A stretch of DNA of 64,000 bases. Origin: Oscillospiraceae bacterium (GTDB lineage: Bacteria; Bacillota; Clostridia; Oscillospirales; CAG-272). Position 1 is the first letter of the stretch. Each line of letters starts with the position of its first letter. Shown here piece after piece: positions 17,378 to 25,322 of the stretch. The stretch is taken from the NCBI GenBank assembly GCA_015063795.1, contig SVTL01000008.1:27469-91468 (forward strand), read 5' to 3'. Position numbers and translations under genes: made by a program. Below the pieces are notes generated by a model. That model made no database searches. It was not told the origin of the DNA and worked only from the letters and a program-made list of their open reading frames with translations.

Positions 17378-18208
17378 GTGAATCTCACCGATCTCTCCAC
17401 CGTCCGCCAGCTGATGGAACGCCACGGCGTCGCCTTCCGCAAGCAGTACGGACAAAATTTTCTCATCAACGCCGCCATCCCGCGCCGCATCGCCGAAAGC
17501 TGCGAGGAATGCGACACCATTCTTGAAATCGGTCCCGGCATCGGAACGCTGACGCGTGAGCTTTCCTCCCGTGCGAAAAAGGTCACCGCCTTCGAGATCG
17601 ACAGCGGTCTGATCCCGATCCTGCAGGAAACGCTGGCCGACTGCCCGAACGTGACCGTCATCCACGAGGACTTCATGAACACCGACCTGCCCGCTTATCT
17701 CGACGGCAGCACCGGCGTCTGCGCCAACCTTCCTTATTATATTACCACCCCCATTCTCATGAAGCTGCTGGAATCCCGCCTTCCCTTCCGCTTCATCACC
17801 GTCATGCTGCAGAAGGAGGTGGCCCAGCGTCTGGCCTCTGCCCCCGGCGATCCCCTCTACGGCGCGGTCACGCTGACGCTCAACTACTTCGCCACCGTTG
17901 AAAAGCTCTTCACGGTCGGCCCGGGCAACTTCATCCCCGCCCCCAAGGTGGACTCGGCCGTCATCCGCATCACCCCGCGCGAACAGCCCCCCGTGCAGGT
18001 CAACGAGGACCGCTTCTTCGCCCTCGTCCGCGCCTCCTTCGGTCAGCGCCGCAAAACCCTGCTCAACTCCCTCTCGGCCACCGGGCTGTCCAAGGAGCTG
18101 CTCGCAACCGCCATGGAGGAGGCCGGCATCCGTCCCGACATCCGCGGCGAAAAGCTCTCCATCCACGAATTCGCCGCCCTCTCCAACGCCATCGACAAAA
18201 TTATTTAA
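17378..18208 (+). CDS. rsmA: 16S rRNA dimethyladenosine transferase RsmA (KsgA)
   Basis: 276 aa. RsmA dimethylates two adjacent adenines near the 3' end of 16S rRNA in late 30S assembly. QYGQNFL at residues 24-30 and the SAM motif EIGPGIGTLT are present, as is the catalytic NLPYYITTP, and FGQRRKTLLNSL lies in the C-terminal domain. The start codon is GTG at 17378, 13 bases after AAGGGAG. Between them ATG AAA TAA forms a two-codon open frame ending just before the GTG, which could couple or dampen initiation. Length fits the family. Confidence 0.93.
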   Translation: MNLTDLSTVRQLMERHGVAFRKQYGQNFLINAAIPRRIAESCEECDTILEIGPGIGTLTRELSSRAKKVTAFEIDSGLIPILQETLADCPNVTVIHEDFMNTDLPAYLDGSTGVCANLPYYITTPILMKLLESRLPFRFITVMLQKEVAQRLASAPGDPLYGAVTLTLNYFATVEKLFTVGPGNFIPAPKVDSAVIRITPREQPPVQVNEDRFFALVRASFGQRRKTLLNSLSATGLSKELLATAMEEAGIRPDIRGEKLSIHEFAALSNAIDKII

Positions 18209-18348
18209 ACTCATATTCCGATCAACTTATTTTTCTTTAGTAAAAGGCTTTTAAATTTTATTTTATTAGGCAAAGGTCTGTTTTTCCCCTCTTTTCTCCT
18301 CCGTTGTGTGTCCTTTACAAAAGAATGTGAATATTTACAACCTTTGCC

Positions 18349-18377
18349 TTGATTTTTTTTGCAAACCATGGTATACT
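18349..18377 (+). promoter_or_regulatory. Promoter of pckG
   Basis: TTGATT, 17-base spacer, TATACT in AT-rich DNA, about 48 bases before the pckG start. Confidence 0.8.
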
Positions 18378-18424
18378 GTCCGCAATAACAGCAAAAAATA
18401 CCCCCATAAAAAAAGGAGACCGAC

Positions 18425-20185
18425 ATGACCAACAACAAATACGTTTTGAACTGGATTGAGGAAATGGCCGCCCTCACCAACCCCGACCGCATCGTTTGGA
18501 TCGACGGAAGCGAGGAACAGACCGAGGCCCTCCGCAAGGAAGCGATCTCCACCGGCGAGCTTTTCAAGCTGGATCAGGAGAAGCTCCCCAACTGCTACCT
18601 GCACCGCACCGCCATCAACGACGTTGCCCGCGTTGAGCACAGAACCTTCATCTGCACCTCCAAGAAAGAGGACGCCGGCAACATCAACAACTGGATGGCT
18701 CCCGATGAATGCTATGCGAAGTTAGGCAAGCTCTTCAAGAACTCCATGAAGGGCCAGACCATGTATGTGATCCCCTATTCGATGGGTATCGTGGGCTCGG
18801 AATTTGCCAAGACCGGCATCGAGCTGACCGACTCCATCTACGTTGTGCTGAATATGCTCATCATGACCCGTGCCGGTAAGGAAGTCATCGACGCGCTGGA
18901 CGAAAACGACAGCGGATTCGTCAAGGGCCTGCACGCCAGAGCCGATCTGGACGAGGAAAACCGCTATATCTGCCACTTCCCCGAGGACAACACCATCTGG
19001 TCGGTCAACTCTGGCTACGGCGGCAACGTTCTTTTGGGCAAGAAGTGCTTCGCGCTCCGCATCGCGTCCTATCTGGGACGTCAGGAGGGCTGGATGGCCG
19101 AGCATATGCTCATCCTCGGCATCGAGAATCCGCAGGGCGAAGTGAAGTATATCACCGCCGCCTTCCCCTCTGCCTGCGGTAAGACCAACCTCGCCATGCT
19201 CATTCCGCCCGAGGGCTTCCGCGCCAAGGGCTACAAGGTCTGGTGCGTGGGCGATGACATCGCCTGGATCCGCGTCGGACAGGACGGACGTCTGTGGGCC
19301 ATGAACCCCGAGAACGGCTTCTTCGGCGTCGCTCCCGGCACCAACGTCAAGTCCAACCCCAATGCGCTGGCCACCACCATGCGCGACACCATCTTCACCA
19401 ACGTGGTTCACAACCTGGAGACCAACACCGTTTGGTGGGAGGGTCTGGATAAGAATCCGCCCAAGAACGCTCTCAACTGGAAGGGCGAAAAGTGGGATTG
19501 CGAATCCGGCGAAAAGGGCGCACATCCCAACTCCCGCTTCACCGCTTCGGCTGTCAACTGCCCCTGCATCTCGCCTGAGTTCAACAATCCTCAGGGTGTG
19601 CCGATCTCGGCCATCGTCTTCGGCGGCCGACGTGCCAAGACCGCTCCGCTGGTGTATCAGTCCCGCGACTGGAACAACGGTGTGTTTGTCGGCTCCATCA
19701 TGGCCTCCGAGACCACTGCCGCCGCTTCGGGCGCTGTCGGTGTTGTCCGCCGCGATCCCATGGCCATGCTTCCCTTCGCCGGCTACGACATGGGCGACTA
19801 CTTCGCTCACTGGATCGAAATGGGCAAGAAGATCGAGAACAAGCCCAAGATCTTCAACGTCAACTGGTTCCGTACCGACGACGAAGGCCACTTCATCTGG
19901 CCCGGATTCGGCGAAAACCTCCGCGTCCTGCTCTGGATTCTGGATCGCTGCGAGGATAAGGCCGGCGCTGTGGAGACCGCGATCGGTTATCTGCCCCGCC
20001 CCGAGGACATCAACACCGAGGGTCTGGACATCAGCCGCGAGACCATGGCAGGTCTGCTGGAGGTCGACAAGGAGATCTGGAGAGAAGAGACCAAGGGCAT
20101 CCGCGAGTTCTATGCCAAGGTTGGCGACCGCGTTCCCGCCGAGCTTTATGCCGAGCTGGAAAAGCTGGAAAACAACCTCAAATAA
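18425..20185 (+). CDS. pckG: Phosphoenolpyruvate carboxykinase (GTP)
   Basis: 586 aa. The enzyme interconverts oxaloacetate and PEP with GTP/GDP; in fermentative Clostridia it often runs towards oxaloacetate. Landmarks: the R-loop YVIPYSMGIVGS (about 115-126), the P-loop FPSACGKTNLAML with the reactive Cys, the metal-binding GDDIAW, and the guanine pocket NVNWFRTDDEGHFIWPGFG. GTP-type PEPCKs are about 590-620 aa, unlike the shorter ATP-type. GGAGACCGAC precedes ATG. The gene has its own promoter and is flanked by a strong terminator, so it is a single-gene unit. Confidence 0.96.
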   Translation: MTNNKYVLNWIEEMAALTNPDRIVWIDGSEEQTEALRKEAISTGELFKLDQEKLPNCYLHRTAINDVARVEHRTFICTSKKEDAGNINNWMAPDECYAKLGKLFKNSMKGQTMYVIPYSMGIVGSEFAKTGIELTDSIYVVLNMLIMTRAGKEVIDALDENDSGFVKGLHARADLDEENRYICHFPEDNTIWSVNSGYGGNVLLGKKCFALRIASYLGRQEGWMAEHMLILGIENPQGEVKYITAAFPSACGKTNLAMLIPPEGFRAKGYKVWCVGDDIAWIRVGQDGRLWAMNPENGFFGVAPGTNVKSNPNALATTMRDTIFTNVVHNLETNTVWWEGLDKNPPKNALNWKGEKWDCESGEKGAHPNSRFTASAVNCPCISPEFNNPQGVPISAIVFGGRRAKTAPLVYQSRDWNNGVFVGSIMASETTAAASGAVGVVRRDPMAMLPFAGYDMGDYFAHWIEMGKKIENKPKIFNVNWFRTDDEGHFIWPGFGENLRVLLWILDRCEDKAGAVETAIGYLPRPEDINTEGLDISRETMAGLLEVDKEIWREETKGIREFYAKVGDRVPAELYAELEKLENNLK

Positions 20186-20196
20186 TCAGAATAGCA

Positions 20197-20228
20197 AAAG
20201 GAGACGTTACCAAAGCGTCTCCTTTTTT
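20197..20228 (+). terminator. Terminator of pckG
   Basis: AAAGGAGACG / CGTCTCCTTT stem followed by TTT, starting 12 bases after the stop codon. Confidence 0.92.
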
Positions 20229-20239
20229 GTTTGCGAAAA

Positions 20240-20560
20240 AGGGCTGCAAAAAAGCGGCGCACAGCGCCGCCGAGAAGCATGAACTGTCAGGGGTTTCACC
20301 CCCGAACCCCTGACTTAGGTACCTTTTTGAATGAAAAGCAACACTTGAGCTTGCTCAAGTGTGCGAAGAAAGCCGAAGGCTTTCTTCCATGTATAAACGG
20401 CATCGCCGTTTATACATTAGAATCTCGCAAAAACGTTCGAAAAACGACGCAAAGCGCCTTTTGAACGTTTTTAAAGATTGTAACGATACTTTTTTCAAAA
20501 AGTTTCTTTACCGGGGGTGCGGTGGAAGCTCCCCCGTCACCGACGTTCTCTTTTGTTCGC
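20240..20560. repeat. Palindromic repeat block between pckG and the phage cassette
   Basis: Contains GGCGCACAGCGCC, a CAGGGGTTTCACCCC element whose second GGTACC arm is missing, an ACTTGAGC/GCTCAAGT hairpin, and from 20447 a near copy of the 16640-16745 element. Nothing codes here, and 20561-20778 likewise shows no gene. Confidence 0.8.
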
Positions 20561-20778
20561 TTTTCTCTTGCGCCACGGGCGCATGAAAAAAACACAAATT
20601 GTTTCCTCTGCGGCGCCCTTCGCAGCAAACCTCCGCGAAAAAGCGGCTAACGAATCTGCTTTCGCTCTCCTTGCAGCACACCGCGCCGTCAAGGATGGAC
20701 GCGATGCCGGTCGCACCGTTCTCACCCCATAACAAAAGGGACTTTATGAAAAAGCCCCCTTCGGAAGATTCAAGAACG

Positions 20779-21000
20779 TCATTCGTCTTCGTGTTCGCGG
20801 CCGTTCTCCGCCTTCGCACTCGCATCGACCGCGCTTTCGCCGATGATATAGCTGACCAGCACGCCCAAAGCGCTGACCACCGCCACCACCTGCCCCGCCG
20901 TCAGCTCGCTGACACCGAATGCGGTCAGCATCGCCGTCACAAAGCCGACCGCCGCCGCCCAGAATCTGCGCGACGACAGCTTTCTCTTCCAATCGATCAT
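20779..21000 (-). CDS. Phage holin-like protein, 73 aa
   Basis: A 73-aa protein with two hydrophobic segments (RRFWAAAVGFVTAMLTAF and VVAVVSALGVLVSYIIG) separated by a short turn, then a charged tail (AENGREHEDE). This is the size and shape of small phage holins of the phi-LC3/Phage_holin_1 kind that open the membrane for the endolysin. The ribosome binding site is AAAGGACGG. It is the last gene of the minus-strand virion cassette, directly after the M23 endolysin. The holin call rests on topology and position. Confidence 0.7.
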   Translation of the reverse strand: MIDWKRKLSSRRFWAAAVGFVTAMLTAFGVSELTAGQVVAVVSALGVLVSYIIGESAVDASAKAENGREHEDE

Positions 21001-21048
21001 ACCGTAAAAACCGTCCTTTCTCTTTTTTCGTCCTTCGCCTCTGTTTTT

Positions 21049-21633
21049 TTACTCCGCGCCGTCCATCGCCAGCCAGAGCTTGCGCCACAGCTCGGTCGAA
21101 AATTCGTATGCATTCAGGTAATCCACCGTCTGCTGCTCAAAGCCGCACCGGGCGGCCACCTGCAGCGCATAGTCGCTTCCGGCAGACTCCGCCTCACCGA
21201 CGGCATTCGGCAAACCGAGAAAGGCCGCCGCATCCAGCTGGGCATTGGTCCGATCGCGCACCTCCACATGCAGATGCGCGCCCGTCACCCTGCCCGTTGC
21301 GCCCTCGCGGCCGATCACGGTCCCCGCCTTCACGAAATCGCCCACCGAGACATATCGCTCGTCCAAATGGCAATAGTAAACGATCTCCCCGCTTTCGGCG
21401 AGGATGGCCACATAGTTGCCCCATTCGGCGCTGCGTCCGCTCGCCGCCCATTGGGAGACCAGCACGCGGCCGCGCGTCACCGACACGACCTCCTTGCTGT
21501 CGATGCCCACCAGATCGATCCCGCCGTGCCATTCCCCCTGCTGACCGGTAAACGGATCGGTCCGATAGCCATAGGGCGAGCTGACGCGGAAGCGCCTTCC
21601 CGTATAGGGCGAGCGTTTGACAAAAACGGCCAT
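21049..21633 (-). CDS. M23-family peptidoglycan endopeptidase (endolysin)
   Basis: 194 aa from ATG 21633 with GAAAGGAGGAAAGACC upstream; the longer track start overlaps the previous gene. An LytM/M23 zinc peptidase: HGGIDLVG supplies the first His/Asp ligands and HLHVEV the HxH motif, with intervening GNYVAI, YYCHLDE and TVIGREGATG typical of the fold. It cuts peptide bonds in peptidoglycan. The last 50 residues form a helical tail that may bind the wall. No signal peptide, so release depends on the holin encoded next. It reads as the lysis gene of the capsid cassette. Confidence 0.85.
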   Translation of the reverse strand: MAVFVKRSPYTGRRFRVSSPYGYRTDPFTGQQGEWHGGIDLVGIDSKEVVSVTRGRVLVSQWAASGRSAEWGNYVAILAESGEIVYYCHLDERYVSVGDFVKAGTVIGREGATGRVTGAHLHVEVRDRTNAQLDAAAFLGLPNAVGEAESAGSDYALQVAARCGFEQQTVDYLNAYEFSTELWRKLWLAMDGAE

Positions 21634-21647
21634 GGTCTTTCCTCCTT

Positions 21648-21941
21648 TCACGCAGGGGGAAGCTCCAGCAGACGCTTCCACAAAGCCTCCACCGTCCCGT
21701 TCCCCCGCAATCTCTTATAGGAGACATACATCTCCTCGATGTCATCCTTGATATAGGTGGGGCAGCTGCCCTTGGTGATGTACTTCTCGCACTCCCGCTT
21801 GATGCGGTAGCCGAGGAGCGACTTCACGCCTCCCGTCACCCCGCGGACGCGCTGCCAGAGCAGACCGCAGAAGGAGCCGAGAAGACCGAACAGCAGTCCG
21901 CACAGGGCATCGGCCCACCACTGAAACAAAAACTCCGGCAT
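21648..21941 (-). CDS. Phage-associated membrane protein, 97 aa (holin-like)
   Basis: GGGGAGGATTTTT precedes ATG 21941. One or two hydrophobic segments at the N-terminus (WWADALCGLLFGLLGSFCGLL) precede a helical cytoplasmic part ending KGSCPTYIKDDIEEMYVSYK...GNGTVEALWKRLLELPPA. This C-terminal pattern (KGxCPxYxxDxIExxYxxY, GNGT, LLxLP) is common in small proteins encoded beside lysis genes in Firmicute phages. It may act as a holin partner or lysis regulator. It ends 15 bases before the endolysin start. Confidence 0.7.
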   Translation of the reverse strand: MPEFLFQWWADALCGLLFGLLGSFCGLLWQRVRGVTGGVKSLLGYRIKRECEKYITKGSCPTYIKDDIEEMYVSYKRLRGNGTVEALWKRLLELPPA

Positions 21942-22049
21942 AAAAATCCTCCCCTATCATGGTATGATCCGACCGCCCTCGCGTGAAGGGGCGGCCGTTT
22001 CTTTGTTCACGTTTTCAACCGATCTGACTTCGGCTTTTCCCCGTCGGTG

Positions 22050-22391
22050 TTAACGGTACCTGTTCACGATCGGCTCAACGACCGCCGCCGTGGAGCGTCG
22101 GATCGATTCCATCATCCGCTCGCACTGCGCGGACAGAAGGGCCGACTGCGCCTCGTTTTCATCGCTGACCAGCATCGCCGCGGCGAAAAAGGCGCAGGGA
22201 CAGACAAAGCGCTCGCCCAGCGGGAAGGGCTCGTCAAGCCCCTCCGCACAGACGGTCTCCTGCCCGCCCGCCTCCGCACAAAAGGCGTTGAGCAGGGGGA
22301 GGAAACGCTTTTCCAGATCGGCACAGTCTCCGCACGCATCCTCCTCGCCGATCAGGCTCAGCGTGATGCGGTAAAGCTCTTGACAGGTCAT
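22050..22391 (-). CDS. Putative head-completion / connector protein, 113 aa
   Basis: Start ATG 22391 (MTCQELYRI) lies eight bases after GGGAGG; the ATG two codons before is too close to it. The protein is helical and Cys-rich, with the pattern of small phage head-tail connector proteins: MT..EL...L.LIGE at the start, a central PFPLGERFVCPCAFFAAAMLVSDE segment and a helical end. It lies directly after the coat gene, where connector genes usually sit. Similarity is faint, so the call rests mainly on position. Confidence 0.55.
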   Translation of the reverse strand: MTCQELYRITLSLIGEEDACGDCADLEKRFLPLLNAFCAEAGGQETVCAEGLDEPFPLGERFVCPCAFFAAAMLVSDENEAQSALLSAQCERMMESIRRSTAAVVEPIVNRYR

Positions 22392-22413
22392 AACCATTTC
22401 CTCCCTTGGCTTC

Positions 22414-23268
22414 TTACACGAATTCAAACTGCACGCCCAGATCGAGCAGCAGGATCTCCTTGGGGTAAACGATCTTCGCGCCGTAGAGGTGCAGCCCCTT
22501 CACCGCATCGGCGAAGCGCTTTTCGGGGCGATAGGCCTCCACGCTGTTGATCTGCTCGGCGAAGGCGATGGCTCGCTTGGTTCTGGCCAGACACTTGTGG
22601 TAAAGCTGGTCGGTGCCGTCGTCGGCCTTGGCGATGTTGTTGGACACATACACGTCAAAGCCCACAAAGTTGCCCAGATAGCCGTTGGTCAGAGCCTGCT
22701 CGTTGTCGGAAGACTGCAGGATCTTGGCCTTCAGCAGCATCGATGCGATCGCGGGAGAGACCTCCAGCACCGTATCGGCGTTGGCGGAGACGTTGTTGGC
22801 CAGCAGCTTTTCGCGGGCGGTCAGCAGAAGGTCGATCATATCGGCGTGAGACACGGTCTGCTTCTGAATGACATTCTCCTCGCTGATCTCGCTCCAAAGG
22901 GAGTAGACATAGCGGTCGGCGGCATCGGCCAGCGCATCGGCAGCCTGACGCATAGCCTGCTTCATCAGCTTGGGCGTCTGCTGTGCCTTGTCGATGTCGT
23001 CGATCTGGAAGTTGAAGGCCTTGGCCTGCGTGATCTGCAGCTGACGGGTGGTGCTGTCCAGCGTCTGCAGGGTGGAGGAGAAGTCGGCGTTCTTGCTGTA
23101 ATCGAACACGTTGACCTTGCCGATGCCGGCAATGCGGACGGTATCGCCCTTGGAGCGGATGTCGCCCTCAAACTCGCGGTTGCAGTTGGATACGCCGATG
23201 TACTCCTTGTTCAGTTCGTTGTAGAGCGTTTCGCTCCAGACAGTAGGGATAAAATCGTTGATAGCCAT
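22414..23268 (-). CDS. Phage major capsid protein (P22 coat family type)
   Basis: 284 aa. The N-terminus MAINDFIPTVWSETLYNELNKEYIG and the segments SKGDTVRIAGIGKVNVFDYSKN, FNFQIDDIDKAQ and VSPAIASMLLKAKIL match the coat proteins annotated as P22-type in Firmicute prophages (HK97-fold shell). The final EILLLDLGVQFEFV is the usual C-terminal strand. The gene follows portal and scaffold genes in the canonical order. It is intact, which argues against a long-dead prophage. Confidence 0.88.
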   Translation of the reverse strand: MAINDFIPTVWSETLYNELNKEYIGVSNCNREFEGDIRSKGDTVRIAGIGKVNVFDYSKNADFSSTLQTLDSTTRQLQITQAKAFNFQIDDIDKAQQTPKLMKQAMRQAADALADAADRYVYSLWSEISEENVIQKQTVSHADMIDLLLTAREKLLANNVSANADTVLEVSPAIASMLLKAKILQSSDNEQALTNGYLGNFVGFDVYVSNNIAKADDGTDQLYHKCLARTKRAIAFAEQINSVEAYRPEKRFADAVKGLHLYGAKIVYPKEILLLDLGVQFEFV

Positions 23269-23322
23269 AGTGTTTTTCTCCTTTTCTTTTGTGTTTTGTG
23301 TTTTCGGATGGATGCCGTTGCG

Positions 23323-23655
23323 TCAACGGCTGCTTCTTTCGAGGCTTCGCAGGACGGCCTCATACTGCTCGCGCACCTCAGCGCGGCTCATGCGGCGGAT
23401 GTCGTCAAGCGTGAAGAATTCCGCTCCGCCGCCACGCACCTCGCCCGGGCTCATAGACGCATTGAGACGGTTGCGCGCCTCGATCGCCGCGGCACTCTCT
23501 TTCGGCTCAGCGTCGGTCTGATTCGGCTCACTCGGCAACGTCTGTGCTTCCTTCGGCGGCATCGGTTCGTCCGGACTCGCCGTCGGATCCGCGGAGATCC
23601 TGCTCGCCGCGTTCTCCTCCGATTCCGTCATCTTCGCTCTTTCCTGCTCGTTCAT
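23323..23655 (-). CDS. Putative capsid scaffold protein, 110 aa
   Basis: Start ATG 23655 has AAAGGAGGGAATGAGCG upstream. It is a very hydrophilic, Glu/Pro/Ser-rich protein with a disordered first half and a helical C-terminus (FTLDDIRRMSRAEVREQYEAVL), typical of phage scaffolding proteins that bind the coat. It lies between portal and coat genes, the standard scaffold position. Its first 128 bases overlap the 3' end of the portal gene in another frame, so both reading frames are used there. Shorter than most scaffolds. Confidence 0.72.
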   Translation of the reverse strand: MNEQERAKMTESEENAASRISADPTASPDEPMPPKEAQTLPSEPNQTDAEPKESAAAIEARNRLNASMSPGEVRGGGAEFFTLDDIRRMSRAEVREQYEAVLRSLERSSR

Positions 23656-25156
23656 CGCTCATTCCCTCCTTTCCCACAATGGTGTTTTTATCCGGGATCA
23701 GTCCGGCCGGCAGACGGTCAAGGTACTCACGCAGGGTGATGTGACCGCCGTCCAGCAGACGGTCCAGCAAGGAGAGGACAGTGGACGAGCCGACTCTCGA
23801 CAGGTCGGACACATCCACGCGGGCGCGCACCCAGCCGTCGGTCAGCTGCGAGAGCGTCTTCTCTCCCTCACCCACCGGCACACGGCCGTCGGGGTAGCAG
23901 ACCACAAAGCGCTCGGCCAGCACCTGCGCCAGATCCTCCAGCGCGCGGCGGACGTTGCCCTTGATGTTCTCCAGCGGGATCGCGCTGGCCTCCTGCAGAG
24001 CGATGATGGCGCTGGTGTTGTTGGGCAGAGCCTCGCCCAGCGCGGTATCGGTCGCCCCCGCCGCCTCCTTGGTGCTGTCGATGGTCAGGCGGATCAGGTC
24101 CAGATAGCCCTCCTCCATGCGCCCCACCTCCAGCGTTTTGGCGGCGTTCTGCAGGTCTCCGCCCGAGATCACGCCGATGGCCTCGCCCACCTCGTTGGAC
24201 CATTCGGGGATCAGCTTTTTGTCGTAGATCACCTTGGAGAAGGCGGTGTCGGTCATGTGCTTCATGGCCATGGCGAAGGCCTTGTTGATGTACTTCTGGT
24301 TAGCCACCAGCTCAGACACCGGCGCCGCGCCGTGGAAGCGGTTCTTCACCCTCTCCCAGCAGAAGGAGGCGAAGGGGTAGAGACGGAAGGGCGTTTCGCA
24401 GCGGCGGAGCGTCAGATTCCTCACGCACTTCTCCCAGACCACATATCCTTGCTCGTTTCGGCTGAATTTGATCAGGTAGGTGGCCTTGCGCTCGCTTTCG
24501 GCCTCACTCTCCAGCTCCTCGCCGGCGTAGTCGCCCGCCATGACCTCCCCCTCCCCGTCGGGCAGGATCAGCAATGCCTCCTCCTCACGCAGGCCGTAGG
24601 AGATCGCTTCGCGGCGCAGGGCCCCCACCGATGCCCGTCCGCTGACGATCACATACTCCTGCCGCTGGATGGAGGGCTCGTTGACGTCGCTGACAAACAC
24701 ATTCACGTTGTCGATCAGCTTCACCGCCAGGTCCCCCGTGTAAGGCGGAGAACCGCGGTCGAGCGCGTCCCAGTAGACGTAAAAGATGCCGTCTCCGCTG
24801 ATGGCTGCGTCAAAGAGCGCGTCGCGGAGCAGGCTGTCCATACGGTTCTTCTCCCAGCAGGCCGAGGCACAGGCGTTGAGCGCATCCAGCGAGCTGCCGT
24901 CGGAGTCGGTGTAGCCGATGCCCACCCGGCAGGAGGCCACCGCGCTGACCAGATAGGAGACGATGCGGCGGACGATGTTGAACACCGGCGCCGGCAGGCC
25001 GGCTGTCTCCACCCCCTTCCACTGCTCGCCGCGGTAGAAGCGCTCGTTGGTGTTCACCGTCTCGTACAGACCGATGCGCCTCTTGTACGCACGCCCCTCC
25101 TCATACTGGCGGAAGGCCGCGGTCAGCGACGGCGGTTTCTTTCTGATTTTTCTCAT
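23528..25156 (-). CDS. Phage portal protein
   Basis: 542 aa. The portal forms the dodecameric DNA gate at one capsid vertex. RFYRGEQWKGVETAGLPAPVFN near residues 38-60 and NIVRRIVSYLVSAVAS are classic portal-family beginnings; the long central helix and VSELVANQKYINKAFAMAMKH follow, then SAIIALQEASAIPLENIKG (stem/crown region). The final 50 residues are low-complexity Gly/Glu/Asp-rich and coincide with the dual-coding overlap with the scaffold gene. Intact length. P22-like relationship is consistent with the coat type. Confidence 0.88.
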   Translation of the reverse strand: MRKIRKKPPSLTAAFRQYEEGRAYKRRIGLYETVNTNERFYRGEQWKGVETAGLPAPVFNIVRRIVSYLVSAVASCRVGIGYTDSDGSSLDALNACASACWEKNRMDSLLRDALFDAAISGDGIFYVYWDALDRGSPPYTGDLAVKLIDNVNVFVSDVNEPSIQRQEYVIVSGRASVGALRREAISYGLREEEALLILPDGEGEVMAGDYAGEELESEAESERKATYLIKFSRNEQGYVVWEKCVRNLTLRRCETPFRLYPFASFCWERVKNRFHGAAPVSELVANQKYINKAFAMAMKHMTDTAFSKVIYDKKLIPEWSNEVGEAIGVISGGDLQNAAKTLEVGRMEEGYLDLIRLTIDSTKEAAGATDTALGEALPNNTSAIIALQEASAIPLENIKGNVRRALEDLAQVLAERFVVCYPDGRVPVGEGEKTLSQLTDGWVRARVDVSDLSRVGSSTVLSLLDRLLDGGHITLREYLDRLPAGLIPDKNTIVGKEGMSDERAGKSEDDGIGGERGEQDLRGSDGESGRTDAAEGSTDVAE

Positions 25157-25234
25157 GTGGCGTTCTTCCTTTCGTTGTATTGGATCATGGGTTTCTCATC
25201 CTTTCTCTTTCTTGCAGGCGTTGTTCTTGCGCGC

Positions 25235-25320
25235 AGACACTTCATCCGCGCACCGCTTCATCCGCGCACCGCTTCGTCCGCGCAGGCAGGTCTCTTGCAG
25301 ACAGTTCTCTTGCAGACCTT
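25235..25320. repeat. Short tandem repeats between portal and hub-like genes
   Basis: Three tandem 16-base units CTTCATCCGCGCACCG (third degenerate), then TCTCTTGCAGAC twice. This is the only sizeable untranslated gap (166 bases) besides 27063-27441 inside the virion cassette. Confidence 0.6.
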
Positions 25321-25322
25321 TC

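Noticed and set aside
21960-22049. Possible extra small gene between the connector-like and membrane protein genes
   Set aside because: Only 100 bases with a GACCGCCC/GGGGCGGC inverted repeat and no start with a ribosome binding site.
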